A DNA stretch of 64,000 nt from Diphasiastrum complanatum (GCA_029204225.1 CM055092.1:27696320-27760319); one strand, 5' to 3'. Shown: positions 34,762 to 46,879, counted from the first letter of the stretch. Numbers and translations: made by a program. Notes: a model not told the origin generated them from the sequence alone.

Positions 34762-35830
34762 ATCAACTCTTACCTCATGTCATTGGGTTTTGGAAATAAT
34801 TCAGTTGACTATAATGTTTATTCCAAGCATATAGGTACCCATTCAGTTCACATAGCTCTTTACGTAGATGATGCATTTGTTTTGTCAAATGACATTTCTC
34901 TTCTGCACACTACTAAGAGTGATCTGTCAAAGGAATTTGACATGACTGATTTAGGTGCAGTTCATTCTTTGCTAAGAATTCACGTTACTAGAAATAGACT
35001 TTAGAAGAAGATCTATCTTAGCCAGCAGACATATCTAAAAGGCATTTTAGAAAAATTTCATATGTCTGATTGCAAACTAATTGATACTCCAATGGATCCA
35101 AGTATAGTATTGACTAAACCTACTTCTACTGACTCTAATAGTGAAGTACCCAACTTAGCGAAGTACCCTTATATTTCACTCATAGGATCTTTGAAGTATG
35201 CAATGTTGTGTACTAGACCAGATTTAGCATACACTATTAGCACGTTAAGTCAATTCATGTCCAATCCTAGGATCTCTCATTGGAAAGCATTAAAGAGAGT
35301 GATGAGATATATTCAGAGAAGTTTAGATCACATTTTATGTTATGATGAAAATGCTATCGACCCACTCATCCTGCGAGACTACTCCGACTCAGATTGGGAG
35401 GAACAGTCTCTACCAGAAAATCTATAAATGGATACCTATCCAATCAAGGAAGATACTGAAGAAGAAGACTATCGAATGTCATGTTGCTTGGATCCTGTCA
35501 ACCCATGAAGAACTAATGCGACTTGAAGCTTTCCTGTGTTTCATCAATTTCTTCTTCAGTGATCTTATCAAATCTATGGTATCAGTTTGTAGATCAAAGG
35601 TTTTTCCAAAGAAGTTCCGTTGCAACCTTGTTCTACAACAATAAGCTGGAAGCTATACTTGATGCATTGAAATCTGATGAACAAAAGATGACCATTTAGG
35701 AGAATAATACGTGCAAAGATGTTTCTTATGGCCAAATATTTGTCGACTACTGCCAAAGGGATTCATGAAGCATGGCACTAAACAACGAGCTACATGGTCC
35801 TCATTTCTGAGAGCAAAAATGCTTAAAGTT
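34762..35830 (+). pseudogene. Copia H reverse transcriptase 3' part and RNase H
   Basis: Continues exactly where 28922 stopped: SYLMSLGFGNNSVDYNVY, then HIALYVDDAFVLS with the catalytic YVDD and FDMTDLGAVHSLL. The 35062-35427 frame gives YPYISLIGSLKYAMLCTRPDLAYTIS and HWKALKRVMRYIQ, ending with DYSDSDW of RNase H. After a shift near 35400 the rest is broken. Confidence 0.9.
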
Positions 35831-35837
35831 GGGGGAG
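35824..35837 (+). other. Copia H polypurine tract
   Basis: AAAGTTGGGGGAG directly precedes the LTR terminus TGTCATG at 35838. Confidence 0.75.
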
Positions 35838-36126
35838 TGTCATGTGCTGCATGTAATTATCCCATGGGCTTACTAATGAATTGCCAAACATAGCCATGGA
35901 GCTAAATTAGACTAGAACTAGTCAATAGGACAATTAATAATGTGGCTCGAACAACCTCACTATAATTGTGAATAGTAGAATTGTAATAATGGTTGTAAGA
36001 CCCAATTTAGCTAAATAAGGCCCCAAACTTATAGTAGAGGCACAAATGACCACTATAAATAGCTGAGGTTGTGCTAAATTTGGGAGCTATTGTTCATTTT
36101 GAAATTTGAGTTTTATGAGATCTTGG
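35838..36126 (+). mobile_element. 3' LTR of copia H, 5' half only
   Basis: Matches LTR positions 1-291 of 24438-24999. Homology stops abruptly at GAGATCTTGGA, after which inverted copia gag sequence begins. Confidence 0.85.
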
Positions 36127-37071
36127 AATTTGTGGCTTGATTGTCTGGATTCTTATTTTTGAAGCAATTAGTGGCATACTGTCCCTTTTTACCACAAAAG
36201 AAACACTTGATCTTTTTCTTCTTGTACTTGCAGGTAAAAGGATGAGATGAATCATCTTCTTCTCCATCTTTGTCTTTGTCCATTGCTTTTTCTTTGGTGA
36301 AGGCTTGAGAATTGTGATTCTTGCTCTGTCTTTGTGCTTGTTATTGGCAAAGAGAACTTTACCATCTTTGATATGCTTGAGAGACATCTTGTCCATCCTC
36401 AAGAGTTTATACTCTTGTCTAGCTTCTTCAGAGATAAGAATTCCTTGAAGAGTCTCCAAGTTGGGTAACTCCTCCTTAATAGCAAAGGATTGAACAAGAT
36501 TTTCATAATCTTCTTTCAAGCCATTAAGAATGACTTGTCCTAGCTCTTTTTGATTGATTGTTACACCAACACAAGCAAGCTCCCTATAAAGATCTTTAAC
36601 TCTCAATACATAGTTTGAAGCACTCTACTCGCTTCTTTGAAAACTTTGCAAGATCTGATTTCTAAGAGTGAGTATTCTAGAAGTATTTTTAGCTTCATAG
36701 ATTGTCTTGAGTGCATCCCAAGCTTCTTTAGTAGTGGTGCAAGATCCAATTTCTCTTAAGATCTTATTAGAGATATTCATTTTTATGAAGTGTAGATCCA
36801 TTCTAGCTCTCTTCTTAAATTTTTGTACTTTAGCTTGAACTTGAGGTTCCTCCTCAGTTCCTAGAACAATGTCCAGTACATCCTGGAGTATAAGAATAGA
36901 CTCCATTCTAACCTTCCAAATTGAATAGTTGGAGGTGTTTAATCTTTCACTAGACTCTAACAGATATCCTCCCACATGTGCCATTAGAATGTGAAAAATT
37001 CTAGTAGTGAACAAGAAAAGAATGTTGCTTTCTTTTTCACAATAGGACTCACAAAGAGGGTGATCTACCAA
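36127..37071 (-). pseudogene. Copia gag, inverted piece
   Basis: The minus frames 37071-36625 and 36606-36094 (which runs a short way into the LTR copy) encode a UBN2-type gag: SNYSIWKVRMESILI, DLHFIKMNISNKILREIG, TTTKEAWDAL, then VILNGLKEDYENLV and LETLQGILISEE. A zinc knuckle CFFCGKKGQYATNC follows in a shifted frame near 36200-36160; the usual His is Gln. One stop separates the two frames near 36622. Confidence 0.88.
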
Positions 37072-37425
37072 TTCCTATGTAAAATCTATCAATAGAATTT
37101 GTGATAGATCTCAAATATCCTGCCAATATATTGCAAACTAGATCAACCTCTCAAAAAATATGGAGTATGAACAAATTTTGGTTCTACCTTCCTTTGGTTG
37201 TCATGTGCCAATCTTAGCATTCAAACATCTAATCCATTCATTAACATCAAATCATAGTGAAATTACAAGAAATCAAGAAACTAGATAAAGCTAGCAAAAC
37301 TTCACCAAATTAGGCAAACTAAGGTTCCATTATTGATTAATGGAGATCATTCAAAGGATAGGGGCCTGATTCTAGAGCATGATCAGCTCTCATGTGATTT
37401 TAGGCACATGAACCACTTTCTCCAT
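37072..37425 (-). mobile_element. Inverted leader and 3' half of a copia H-family LTR
   Basis: 37190-37425 is the reverse complement of LTR positions 315-562, ending GGCACATGACA, which supplies the complete LTR terminus missing at 24999. Together with 35838-36126 it makes one LTR lacking about 23 bp at the break. Confidence 0.8.
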
Positions 37426-37439
37426 CAAGTTATTTCCCA

Positions 37440-38318
37440 TTATTCAAAGCTTTGTAGAGTTATGGAGCTATTGGAAGAAATACACCATATGGAGTCTTGT
37501 TCAACTATAAGCCTAAGGTTGTTTACCTTAGTGTACTTGAAAGTTATTGCTTTGCATGTGTTCTCTTGGAAGCAAGGAAGGAAGATGATCCAAGTTTATG
37601 GATCATAGTTGGATGCTTATCCACCAAGGAGGCCTATAAAGCCTTTATGCTCTTTATCTCAAAGGTGATTGAGAATAGAGAAGTTATGTTTTATGAAGAT
37701 CAATATTCAACCTTTGAAGGGGCCGAGATCTTTGCATCTTTTGATGCATCTCAAATCATTTCTATTGAAGATAGTCAAGTTATGATGGGGTCGAGGTTTG
37801 AGGAGGAGTATCCTCAACAAGTTTATTCAAGGGGATCTTCAATATGCAAGGCTGAGTCCTTGTGGTACTTTTTTCAAGTAAAAGAGAGGAAAAGTTCAAG
37901 TGGTATTCACTCCAAAGTACTCACTTATGTTTCTCTTTCTTTGTTTGATATACTATCTTGCTTAATTGAGATTTTTACATATCAAAGTTTAAGTAAGGCT
38001 ATTATAGTTTTGAATGATGCCTATTGTTTGGAAATATTGCTTGTCATTCATGATTTAATTATGTTTTCAAAAAGCAAGATATTATATCATCAATTGTATG
38101 CTCTTGGATATAGTAAGAGCAAGAATGAGAACAAGCTCAAACATATTGAAAATTGTTTTTTTTCATGTTTTGAGGCATTGTGTAAATTGCTTTTGAGGTT
38201 AAGTGAAGCATCCAAAGAGGACACTTACACCCTTGAGAAAGTATTAAGCCTCAAAGAGATCAAGTTAGAATTTGATTTCAAGAAAGCCAAATTGATAGCT
38301 TTTTGGGAGGAGCATTGA
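37440..38318 (+). CDS. Copia integrase C terminus fused to unknown domain
   Basis: The frame 37497-38318 encodes 273 codons without a stop. The first ~95 residues match the copia integrase C-terminal domain: FNYKPKVVYL, ESYCFACVLLEARKEDDP, IVGCLSTKEAYKAF and VIENREVMFYED, with upstream codons reading like TPYGVLF. The remaining ~175 residues are not RT. They include a hydrophobic, Leu/Ile-rich stretch (roughly residues 145-195) and a Lys/Glu-rich C terminus ending in AFWEEH. No family is recognised for this part. It is followed by an LTR in the same orientation at about 38.42 kb. It may be a captured host or TE segment; expression is unknown. Confidence 0.55.
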
Positions 38319-38419
38319 AAATCAAAAAGCCATCCAACTTGACTTTTGGGGTTGATGAAGATTTACATCTTGCAAGTAGTATTACAACTTGAAAATGCCA
38401 CGAATGGCCTTTTAGTAAC

Positions 38420-39073
38420 TCGAGCTACATCACATTCAATAAAGTGTAGATGTCATATGTATCATGCATATAAATATAGATTATAAAATGTCCAAATTTG
38501 GGCTAGTAGAAACTCAAGGTACTACACATGCATAAAGTCAAATTAGTCCAAAGTGACATGCAAGGCATGCAAAAGTTGTTAGATTTGTACATATGTAGTT
38601 GAAAAAATGACACTTGTAGAAAGTAGGTAGAAATAGATGCATGAACATGCATGCAAACTGGTATGTGTCAATATTTTAGTAGAATACACTTCTAGAGGTG
38701 GAGAAAAGGTGTGGCATGCTAGTACTACCTCAAGCTCGTGCTCCTCTAAATATGTAATGTGAGTTCTCTCAGAATGTTAATGAAGAATCGAGCATAGATG
38801 TTATCATAATGTCAATTTGGATCTTGAACTTCTCTAACCCAAGCTTGAAGTAATTTTCATAAATTAATTGCTTTTGTACTTTCCCCACACATGTGGAAAT
38901 AATCTTGCTTTGATCAATAGCATTCTAGATTGTAATCTAGCCTTAGATTCTTGAGGTAGATTGTGATTTTCACTCTCCATGTGGTCTATCATGTGCTAAC
39001 ACAAAAGTTTGTATAGATCCTTCACACATTTTTGGTAGTTCCCCACACTTGTGAACATTCTGGAATTTTGTCA
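38420..39073 (+). mobile_element. LTR of the copia C family, inverted relative to 23.1-23.8 kb
   Basis: Reverse complement of the LTR at 23122-23795 over about 640 bp, with shared end TGGAATTTTGTCA. No tRNA-iMet primer site follows (the next bases are ATTGGCACACAC), so it is a solo or 3' LTR. Confidence 0.75.
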
Positions 39074-39289
39074 ATTGGCACACACAAAAGCACAAGTTAC
39101 ACATACTACAAACATATAGTTGGGGCGGAGCAAAGGCTCCTTCTTTCAGGTCACTCTTCTTTCTCCTATTTTGTATTTCTAACAGACATGCATTACTCTC
39201 CTTCTATCTTATTGTATTTCTTATGAACATGATCACTTGGAACAATAGAGCTTGATGTGCTCACCAAATATTTTTCTCGGAAGTTCAAT

Positions 39290-40450
39290 TACTCTTGCAC
39301 CCCTATTGACGGTACCCGAGGCGATTTGGTGACTCTAGAGATTGGAAACTTGCCTCTCATTCCTCCCTTCCTAGAGGACGTGATAATATTTGTACCATTT
39401 CTAAATGTGGGTTTGCCTTCAATGTCTTCAACATTTATGCTCCTAATTCTCCTCACTCTTGTGTACACCTCTAGAATGATATATCTTTTCTTAGCTCCCT
39501 ACCCTTGGTTCTAACTAGACTCATTGTTCTCAAACACTAGTATCTCCTCTTACTTCACTCACTTTCTCTTCATCTGGTTTCTCCCCCACTCCTACTCCCT
39601 CACCATTGCTAAGACATTCAGAAAGTTCCTTTGGAACAACGGTCCTAGTCTGTTGAATTGGGATATTTGCATAGCACCTAAAAAGTTGGGGGGCCTTGGG
39701 CTTCTCGACCCTTCTACTACCCCTCTCTCTCTCCTCTACAGGCGAACACACTTCAATTTTGCATGTCCTCAACCTTGGGCCCTTATGATGATGGCTTGAC
39801 TTCACCCGCTCATCTTTCCTCTTCTCCACCTCCCTTCTTTGTTTAAGTCCTTCTCTCCATGTAGGAGCTCACTTTTTGGACAAGTGGAAACTCCATCTCC
39901 CCTCTGGAGTCTCTATGTTTCTCTAACTTGAAGCTATCACCATCAACTCCAAGCCACTTGTTTTGATCGAGAACAAGCCGAGAACCGGCTCAATCGAAGT
40001 CTATAACCTAGAAAGGACTTGTCACTTCCCATGGGACCACACTATGAATTCAATTACTCCCTCAGCCTTTCCACTCATGAAACTAGCGTCCTCTCCTTCG
40101 CCTTCTCTCATGGAGACCTTGTCCTTCTCACTACCTCCACGTCTACTGACTGCAATAATAAATGGCTTTTCAAGGAGGCTAGACAAGTCGGACAAAAGTC
40201 TCCAATTCCTCAGTTTACTCTGCCACAAAAGAGCCCAACTTCACCTTCTCATGATTCAACTCCAAGTGGAACCTTTCTGATTCCCCTCACCTTTGGAAGA
40301 CCAGATTTTGCCGCACTCACAAAATAAGAACTGGAAAGTTTAGGGTCTTCTCTCTTAGGATTCTTCTGCTTTCTCTTCCTGTGCGATGTAACACTATCTT
40401 TGGCATTGTGGAGCAATTTTGAAAGCTTTCAAAATTTAGAAATAAATGGT
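39290..40450 (+). pseudogene. LINE (non-LTR retrotransposon) relic with internal deletion
   Basis: Around 39410-39500 the frame reads FNVFNIYAPNSPHS, an endonuclease-domain block of plant LINEs. By 39600-39720 it already reads TFRKFLWNNG, LNWDICIAPKKLGGLGLLD, the C-terminal RT/connection block. The catalytic RT core is therefore deleted between them. Near 40330-40430 a broken HYLWHC-type block recalls the zf-RVT domain. Stops and shifts are frequent. Confidence 0.7.
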
Positions 40451-41500
40451 ACAAATTTGAAGGTTTGGATATGTAAGATTGGACAAAAAATATCATGTGG
40501 AATGGGTGCTACTGGAGAGGGTTGCTAGACATTTAGGCATTTCTAATTAGATGTAAAAAAAAAAAATCAGTAGAGCAGATTTAGAGTAAGCTATCGGAGT
40601 GGAAGGTTCTTTATTTGCCATTTTTGAGTAAAATATTGTTTTTTTAACAATGGATTTTCTATCTTTTCTTTTCTTTACCTCTATATGCACAAGTGCCATC
40701 CACCATTTCAAAATTCTAGATGCAAAGTTTTTGTAAAGTGTAAGTTATTGTGAGCTAAAATAGATGGAAACTTTGGTACGAGGATGCTAAGTTTGCTTAG
40801 TGGTCGAGGAATTTGAGTGTTTTGATGTTGCAACTTGTTTCTTGCTTATAATTTAATTTCTTTTTGGAATGTTTGAGGTTCAAATGACCTTGTTAGTTTT
40901 GTGAAATATTTGCATATTTTTGTATACAATGTTGTGTTTTTATGATTCAAGAGTCTAAATTCTCTAGTTTTCCACTTCGTTCTTTGATACAATTGTTGGC
41001 TACTAAAGAAGCCTGTGAATGTATTTATCTAATACATAAATGCCTATATGGCAAGTTTCGAGTTAAAAAGTTTATGAAATGAAGTGTCTCTGTTTTCAAA
41101 AGGTCCCTTTGAATTGAGAAGACAAAATACAATGTACATCTTTTCTTAGGAAAGATACCTATTTGTGAACCCATCCATGAATAATTGAAGACTCTCCACC
41201 ATTCACAAACTATATGAAGAAAGGAGCTCTCCACTTCCAAAAGCTATTTGAACTACTGAACACATTTCACATAAATATTTGACTTATATCTTAAATTTAG
41301 ATACCCAAAATAAGATGAAAGCCTCTTGTGTTGGGACATATATACAATCCTTCTCAACAATATCCAAAAAAATCACAACATGTTCATGCCTGCCTATGAG
41401 CAGTACAAATCACATTAAGAAGTTGTGTAGATACAAGTTACATTGATCACCACCATCGCTTGTCTATGAAAAATGCATTTCACTTGTTCAACAAGTGAAA
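40451..41500. other. AT-rich DNA downstream of the RopGEF gene
   Basis: No coding frame of interest. An A-run at 40557-40567 and several T-runs occur. This may be the LINE tail plus intergenic DNA. Confidence 0.35.
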
Positions 41501-42205
41501 TCAACCTCGTACAAATTTTTTCAGGCAGTTTCAGCAGCCAATGATGTATAGAATTTCACTCTTAGATGACTGCATGTTCCACTTTTCAAGATCCCAATTT
41601 GACAATGTGGAGTTCCTCTGCAGCTCTTGTGAATGTGCATTATGCTTGCCAAACCCTAATATCTTGGTATAGATACCATCAACAAAGATGTATTATTTGA
41701 AGCCTATGCTGTCCACTCTTATTTTAGGCACAACATATGAAACAGCTCTATATGCAAACTTAAGCAATACGAGCCACCTTTTAAACCCTGATCCTGATAC
41801 CAATGGGCAGCTTGATAAATATTCTAGGTTGCCCGGCCCCTCGACGATAAGGATCACCCATTTTAAAAGTTGGTAACCATTGTAGAATAGTGGAATACAT
41901 AACTGGCCCAAAACTTATCTTTCAGAAGACTATTTGTTGAACTGGGCTCCATCCTGCTTCTTAGTTCATTCCACCTTCAAATGACTGCACAATCCTGAAC
42001 TTTGTATACATGAGCAAAAACTCATTGTAGTCAGGCGACTAGCAATTATTGCACTCATTTGGATTGTTTTCTTCTCAATTGGCTATCCTTTGAATGCTTT
42101 CCCTGAAAAAGATATGACCAGTAAGATATTTCAGCAGTAGCTAAGAGAACCAAAGGGTAGTAAGAAACCCATGTAGAACTGACATCGCCAACCACTATTA
42201 TTATC
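41501..42205 (-). other. Probable 3' flank/UTR of RopGEF
   Basis: Sequence directly downstream of the RopGEF stop codon on the minus strand. No TE motif is seen; the frames 41688-41876 and 41693-41911 lack motifs. The transcript end cannot be placed. Confidence 0.35.
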
Positions 42206-45200
42206 TTAGTCACAGTCAGTTGGGTTAAGACTGCTGACAGGTTCCCATTTTTCAAAATCCCCAGTGTAAGAACGTGACTTTGATCTTTCTTTCAAGAAAT
42301 TGTCACTAGCACCCAAGATGGAACCCTTGCTGTCAGTTGTCTTACTTTGAGTAGCCCATCTATAATCAAGGAAACCTCGCTTACCTTCACTGAGGGGAGA
42401 GTTGGTTAATTTTCTGAAATTGGGGGTTTTTGTAGAAAAATCAGGTGAAGCAAAGGGCGTTGCATAAGAAGGGTTAGCAGATGTGTGCACGACAAATGGA
42501 ACAAATCCCTTTTGTAAATTGGAGCTTGATCCACCACCAGTGTTCAGTTGACCAGGTGACAAGTGATGCATTGTCAAACCATCCACAAAGATTATTTCTT
42601 CTATTCGAGATATGATGTTGAAGGCAAGGCTCTCCAGTACTCTTGAATAGCTCTCTAGAATCGCTTGCCCTACATCCTGAATCATGAACCAGTAACAGAG
42701 TTTATAATACTGGTCAGGAAAGCTCAGACGTCTGTCTCGGTGACAACAATGTGAAGTACAAAGAATGTAGTAGTTTAAGAAAAAGGTTCGAAAGCCAGTC
42801 GGCATATACATTCAAAAAGGTCATGCTCCGTAAGGACAATCACAAGCTCTTACTTATGAAGAAACATTTTACATCCAATTGCTTCTCAAAACTATATCCA
42901 AGTCAATGAATCACTAGTATAGATTTGCGTCTAATGAGCTATACATATGCTAAGTGGGTTTTTGCAATGCAGTTTACAAAAGCGGTATGTACCTGATTGT
43001 ATTGAATTTTGTTCATGTCTAGTACAGTTTGTGGCAGTCCTGGAAATCGTTGCCTCAAGGACAGAAGTACACTTTCTGCATTTTCTACAAGTAGGATTCC
43101 TTTATCAGCATCACCAACAAAATCTTTCATTTTTCCCCATGACAATTTGGCTGTAGATTTGGAATCTCTTGGATAGCCCAAATTTTTCTTCTCGACCTTT
43201 CTATGCCATACAAGAATAGCAGATTCAAGACGATTAGCTACTTCTAAAGTGTTGTACAATGTAGATAGATCAAGCTGAGCAAGAAGACCATCTGCTGAAA
43301 ACTGCTCTGAGCTCAAGCCGCGATAAAGAACTTCGCCAAGACAGGACTTAACATTCTGCAAGAAGACAATCAAATATTTTCTGAGTTAGAAAAGGGCAAC
43401 CATTTCAAGTTCATCCTTTCTGGACTGCCAGTGAGACACCTCCCTGGTAAGTTGTCCCATTACTAGGGTTATCTTTTTGAAAATTCAAATATAACATCAT
43501 CTCTTGCATATTCTATAATGTAGTACAGACCTTTGGAAGTGCTTCCCAATAAACATCAGGGACCTCCATTTCAGACAAGGTTTGTCCATTTATGGACATT
43601 GCTGCTTTGAGGATCTGATTAGTGCATTCTCTCTGATACTGCAACCTGTTTCGGGCTTCATCTGAAAGACCATTGACGGGCACTTTTGGAGTAGGAAGCC
43701 ACCAATTTTGTCGTAGCTGTGTTTGATGTGGTGCATCCTGCAGCTCTCTATCAGAAATTGATATATCTTGCTCAACATACCAGAATTCTGTTTCTTTGTA
43801 ACTGTCCAAAGATTCCTGAAAAGGGAGAAACAAATGTCAAAAGTACTTCAACAACCTTATCAATGGATTATAAGGACCACGTAAAGCATAACTCAACGAC
43901 CTAATATCTTCGTCAAGAATCCAAAAAGAGAAGTATACCAAAAGCATAGTGTCAAGTTTCCTTAGTGCTGGGAGGTTGATATGGAGGTCAGAGCGAGGCC
44001 TGCTAACCATGACCTGCATGAAAGTTTTGATGCTCTAGATTAGATCTGTATAAAAAAACACTCGTTCAAATTAAGCATTTATGCATGTCAAACAGCTTCA
44101 AGAGAGCTTTTTCAACTGATATTTCTTGCACTCTTGAAGCTTTTTGTACATCTTCTCAAAGGGAAATCTCTAAGAAGACTTAAATTTTGATGGTCGATTC
44201 AATTATCTAAACGGAATGCTTCAGATACCAGGATGATCTGTTCTATTTTTCATGACCGAGATTCATTGTTCACCTCCAAGTTGCTGCCATCTGGAAAGAT
44301 CTGTGAGGAAGGTACAAATTCTAGTATGTGGTCGCAGACCGAAAGAAGCCATTCCATTTCCCTCCGCCACATTGTCCTCCTCTCTAAAGACAATGGTTCC
44401 AATCTCCATAGCTCTCCAAACACAGATGCTGTTAAAGGACATCAGGGGTCAGCAAAGTTCCTGACACCAATTACACAGATATGCAAGGGATGTTCTTATC
44501 CAGCCATTCTACTGTTGAATGGAGAGAAATATGTCTCACAAAATAATGCGACGGGGCTGGTTTGTTACAATAATCACCTGCAAGATTGGTGATGGCGTTG
44601 GAAATGGCTAAAGCTGTGCAAACACCTTTACCACCACCAGACATGTCCTCTCCGAGCAGCAGCCTTGCAAACCTTTCCTTCATCATATCCACCTCTGCCA
44701 AAGCCAGAAGAGAACTAAGAATTTGTCTACAAAAACATCATAAGATGGTGTCTCTTCCTTAAGCCCATCAAGTAGGAAGTTCGGTATCCCAAAGACTACT
44801 TGATACTGCAAAGGAGCCAGTGGCATCTCATCATCAAACAACTCAAAAATTGCAGCCATCAGCCTAGCAGATATAATCTCATGATCTAAACTGATATCTC
44901 CAATGCAGACGCTCCATTGAAGGCTCAGTTCCCAGCAACAAACAGTGGGATTTATAGACACTAGCAAAATCCGAAAATCTTACCTGATAAGTCGGTCTCC
45001 CTCTTTTCCCTCTTTTCTTCCCACATGAAAGTACTTTTGCTGCCATTTGAGCTGGAAGTGACTGGGGAAGGCCTTGTATGGTACATCTCCCTTGAGAAAT
45101 TAGACCAGTCCAGAGATGATGTCTCATCAGAGCTACTGTTGCCATCTGCACTTTGTACACAAGCACTCAGAATATCGATCGGACTGCCACCAGAATCTCG

Positions 45201-46090
45201 CTCCCCAAAACAAACAGCATCAAAGCTTGTGCTACAGCTAGCTCGATCCTTGCTGTGGTGCTCAGGCTTTTTATCACTGGAAGGTTTCAGGATTCTTTTC
45301 TTAACAGGAGTTGTTAGCAAATGTTGTCTGCGCATTTGCTCTAAAAAAACTGCAATTCAGAAAGCAGACGAAAGCCATGCTTAGAATACAACTTCATCAT
45401 ATCACATCATGAACTGCATCTCCAACAAAAACTTGCTACATGCTGCGTCCAATTTGCACAAGCAGTTATTTTAATCTACAGAATCGATGCCAACAGCTAA
45501 TGTATGGCAGATAATCTGCAACTAACAAAAGATGGACTTGAGAATCACATCCTCTAAGAGAAAGAACTAAAATAGGTTGCATGGAGCTGAGAAGAGGACG
45601 ATTTCATGAAAGTAAATGGGTAACCGAAAAGATTGAAGATCTGGAACATTTTTTGAACAGCTAGTGGGTTCTAAAGCTGAAACTTTGAATGTTATTTCAA
45701 AAGTGTTAACAGGATTGTCAACTGGTTGCAACAACAGAACATAGCACCTGAAGGAAAAGCATGACAGACAGAGTAATTGCACTTCCCAAAATCAAACAGT
45801 CACATTAAGCAGAAGACAAAAAATGCAGGCATGCCATGCAGGACTAGCACCGAAAACCTACAAGCAGCATTCCACCTCCTGGGCCGCCCAACTCCTGGGT
45901 GAAGAGGGTTGGGAATCACAGAGCCATGGTAGGAAGAAGATACTCTTAAAGAGCTTAGGCGCCCACTCAGGCATGTGATAGTCATGCTCTTTAAATAGCT
46001 CAGCATCCAGTAGCCCAACAGCAAGGGGGGTCGCCTCATCAGTACCCGACAGCCCACTTTACCTTCATCCTCTTGGCCTCCTCCATCCAT
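42206..46090 (-). CDS. RopGEF, PRONE-domain guanine nucleotide exchange factor
   Basis: PRONE proteins load GTP on plant ROP/RAC small GTPases at the plasma membrane and act in polar growth and receptor-kinase signalling. Exons (minus): 46090-45862, 45349-44984, 44694-44578, 44428-44274, 44013-43939, 43815-43531, 43355-42993, 42676-42206; every intron is GT-AG, with phases 1,1,1,0,0,0,0, and the join gives 686 residues. PRONE spans about residues 199-567: [125 protein letters not shown]. The N-terminal 198 and C-terminal 120 residues are Ser-rich and variable, as is usual. Exon 1 is less certain; without it translation could start at 45337 (605 residues). Intact in every exon I checked. Confidence 0.93.
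44695..44983 (-). other. RopGEF intron 2 containing a protein-like open frame
   Basis: The 289-bp intron carries a frame (44967-44683) with no stop through nearly its whole length and acidic/hydrophobic protein-like text ([35 protein letters not shown]). Splicing it out restores the conserved PRONE start exactly, so it is most likely intronic. Family unknown. Confidence 0.5.
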
Positions 46091-46723
46091 TGAAGCTATG
46101 CTTCTGATTCCGGGATCTGTTAGCCTGAATCTGTGCAAGCATTGTCACACCGCCACTGCCTGTGGGCTGTTCTGATACTCCATTGTGCATTCTAAGTTGG
46201 ATCCATAACTTCCAAATATTATGCCGTCACTCATACTATGTTACAGGTCACCCTCATGAAACACATTGCACTGGTAGCTAATGCTCTCTACTCTATCACT
46301 TACTAGCTGTTCAACCATGTAAGCATTTGCACTAAAGGTTCCATCTGTACAGAAAACATGCTACCTTTGAGCTCCTGAAATGACCCCCACACAATCTTCA
46401 CTTGTTAATCACCCACATCCATCTCAGTATATTGCAGAAAACACTCTCTCTGGGCATGCTTTGATATCTGCTCGTGAGAAAGCTCTTGCTTTTCCCTTGT
46501 CAAAGCATGTCAGGCATGGCTGCAATGACACCCAGATTGTACTGATGTGACACAATGGCAGATCGGAACATTGAGCTGGAAATTCAGCACCACTTTTTCT
46601 GAGGTCCTCACCTTGCATGCCCAAAACATGAGATTTGTTTCAGCATTTGCTATCTCTCATATCTAGCTAGTATCATCCCTTATAGTAAGTGCACTGGCCA
46701 CATCAGCAACCACTGCCAATCAA
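46091..46723 (-). promoter_or_regulatory. Presumed 5' flank of RopGEF
   Basis: No TE motif or convincing frame between the presumed first exon and the microsatellite cluster. Core promoter motifs were not clearly identified. Confidence 0.3.
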
Positions 46724-46879
46724 TCTCTCTCTCTCTCTCTCAAAAGCTTTGAGTACCCACTAAGCAAATTCGTGCTTCAGTCCTCATCTCCCATCCCTTA
46801 TCATTGTCTTTTCTCTGTGTGTGTGTGTGTGTCTCTCTCTCTCTCTCTTTTGTGTTCTTGTCTGACAGACAGACAGACA

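Noticed and set aside
44233-44592. 119-codon plus-strand ORF
   Set aside because: Antisense to RopGEF exons 3 and 4, which show conserved PRONE blocks and good splice sites.
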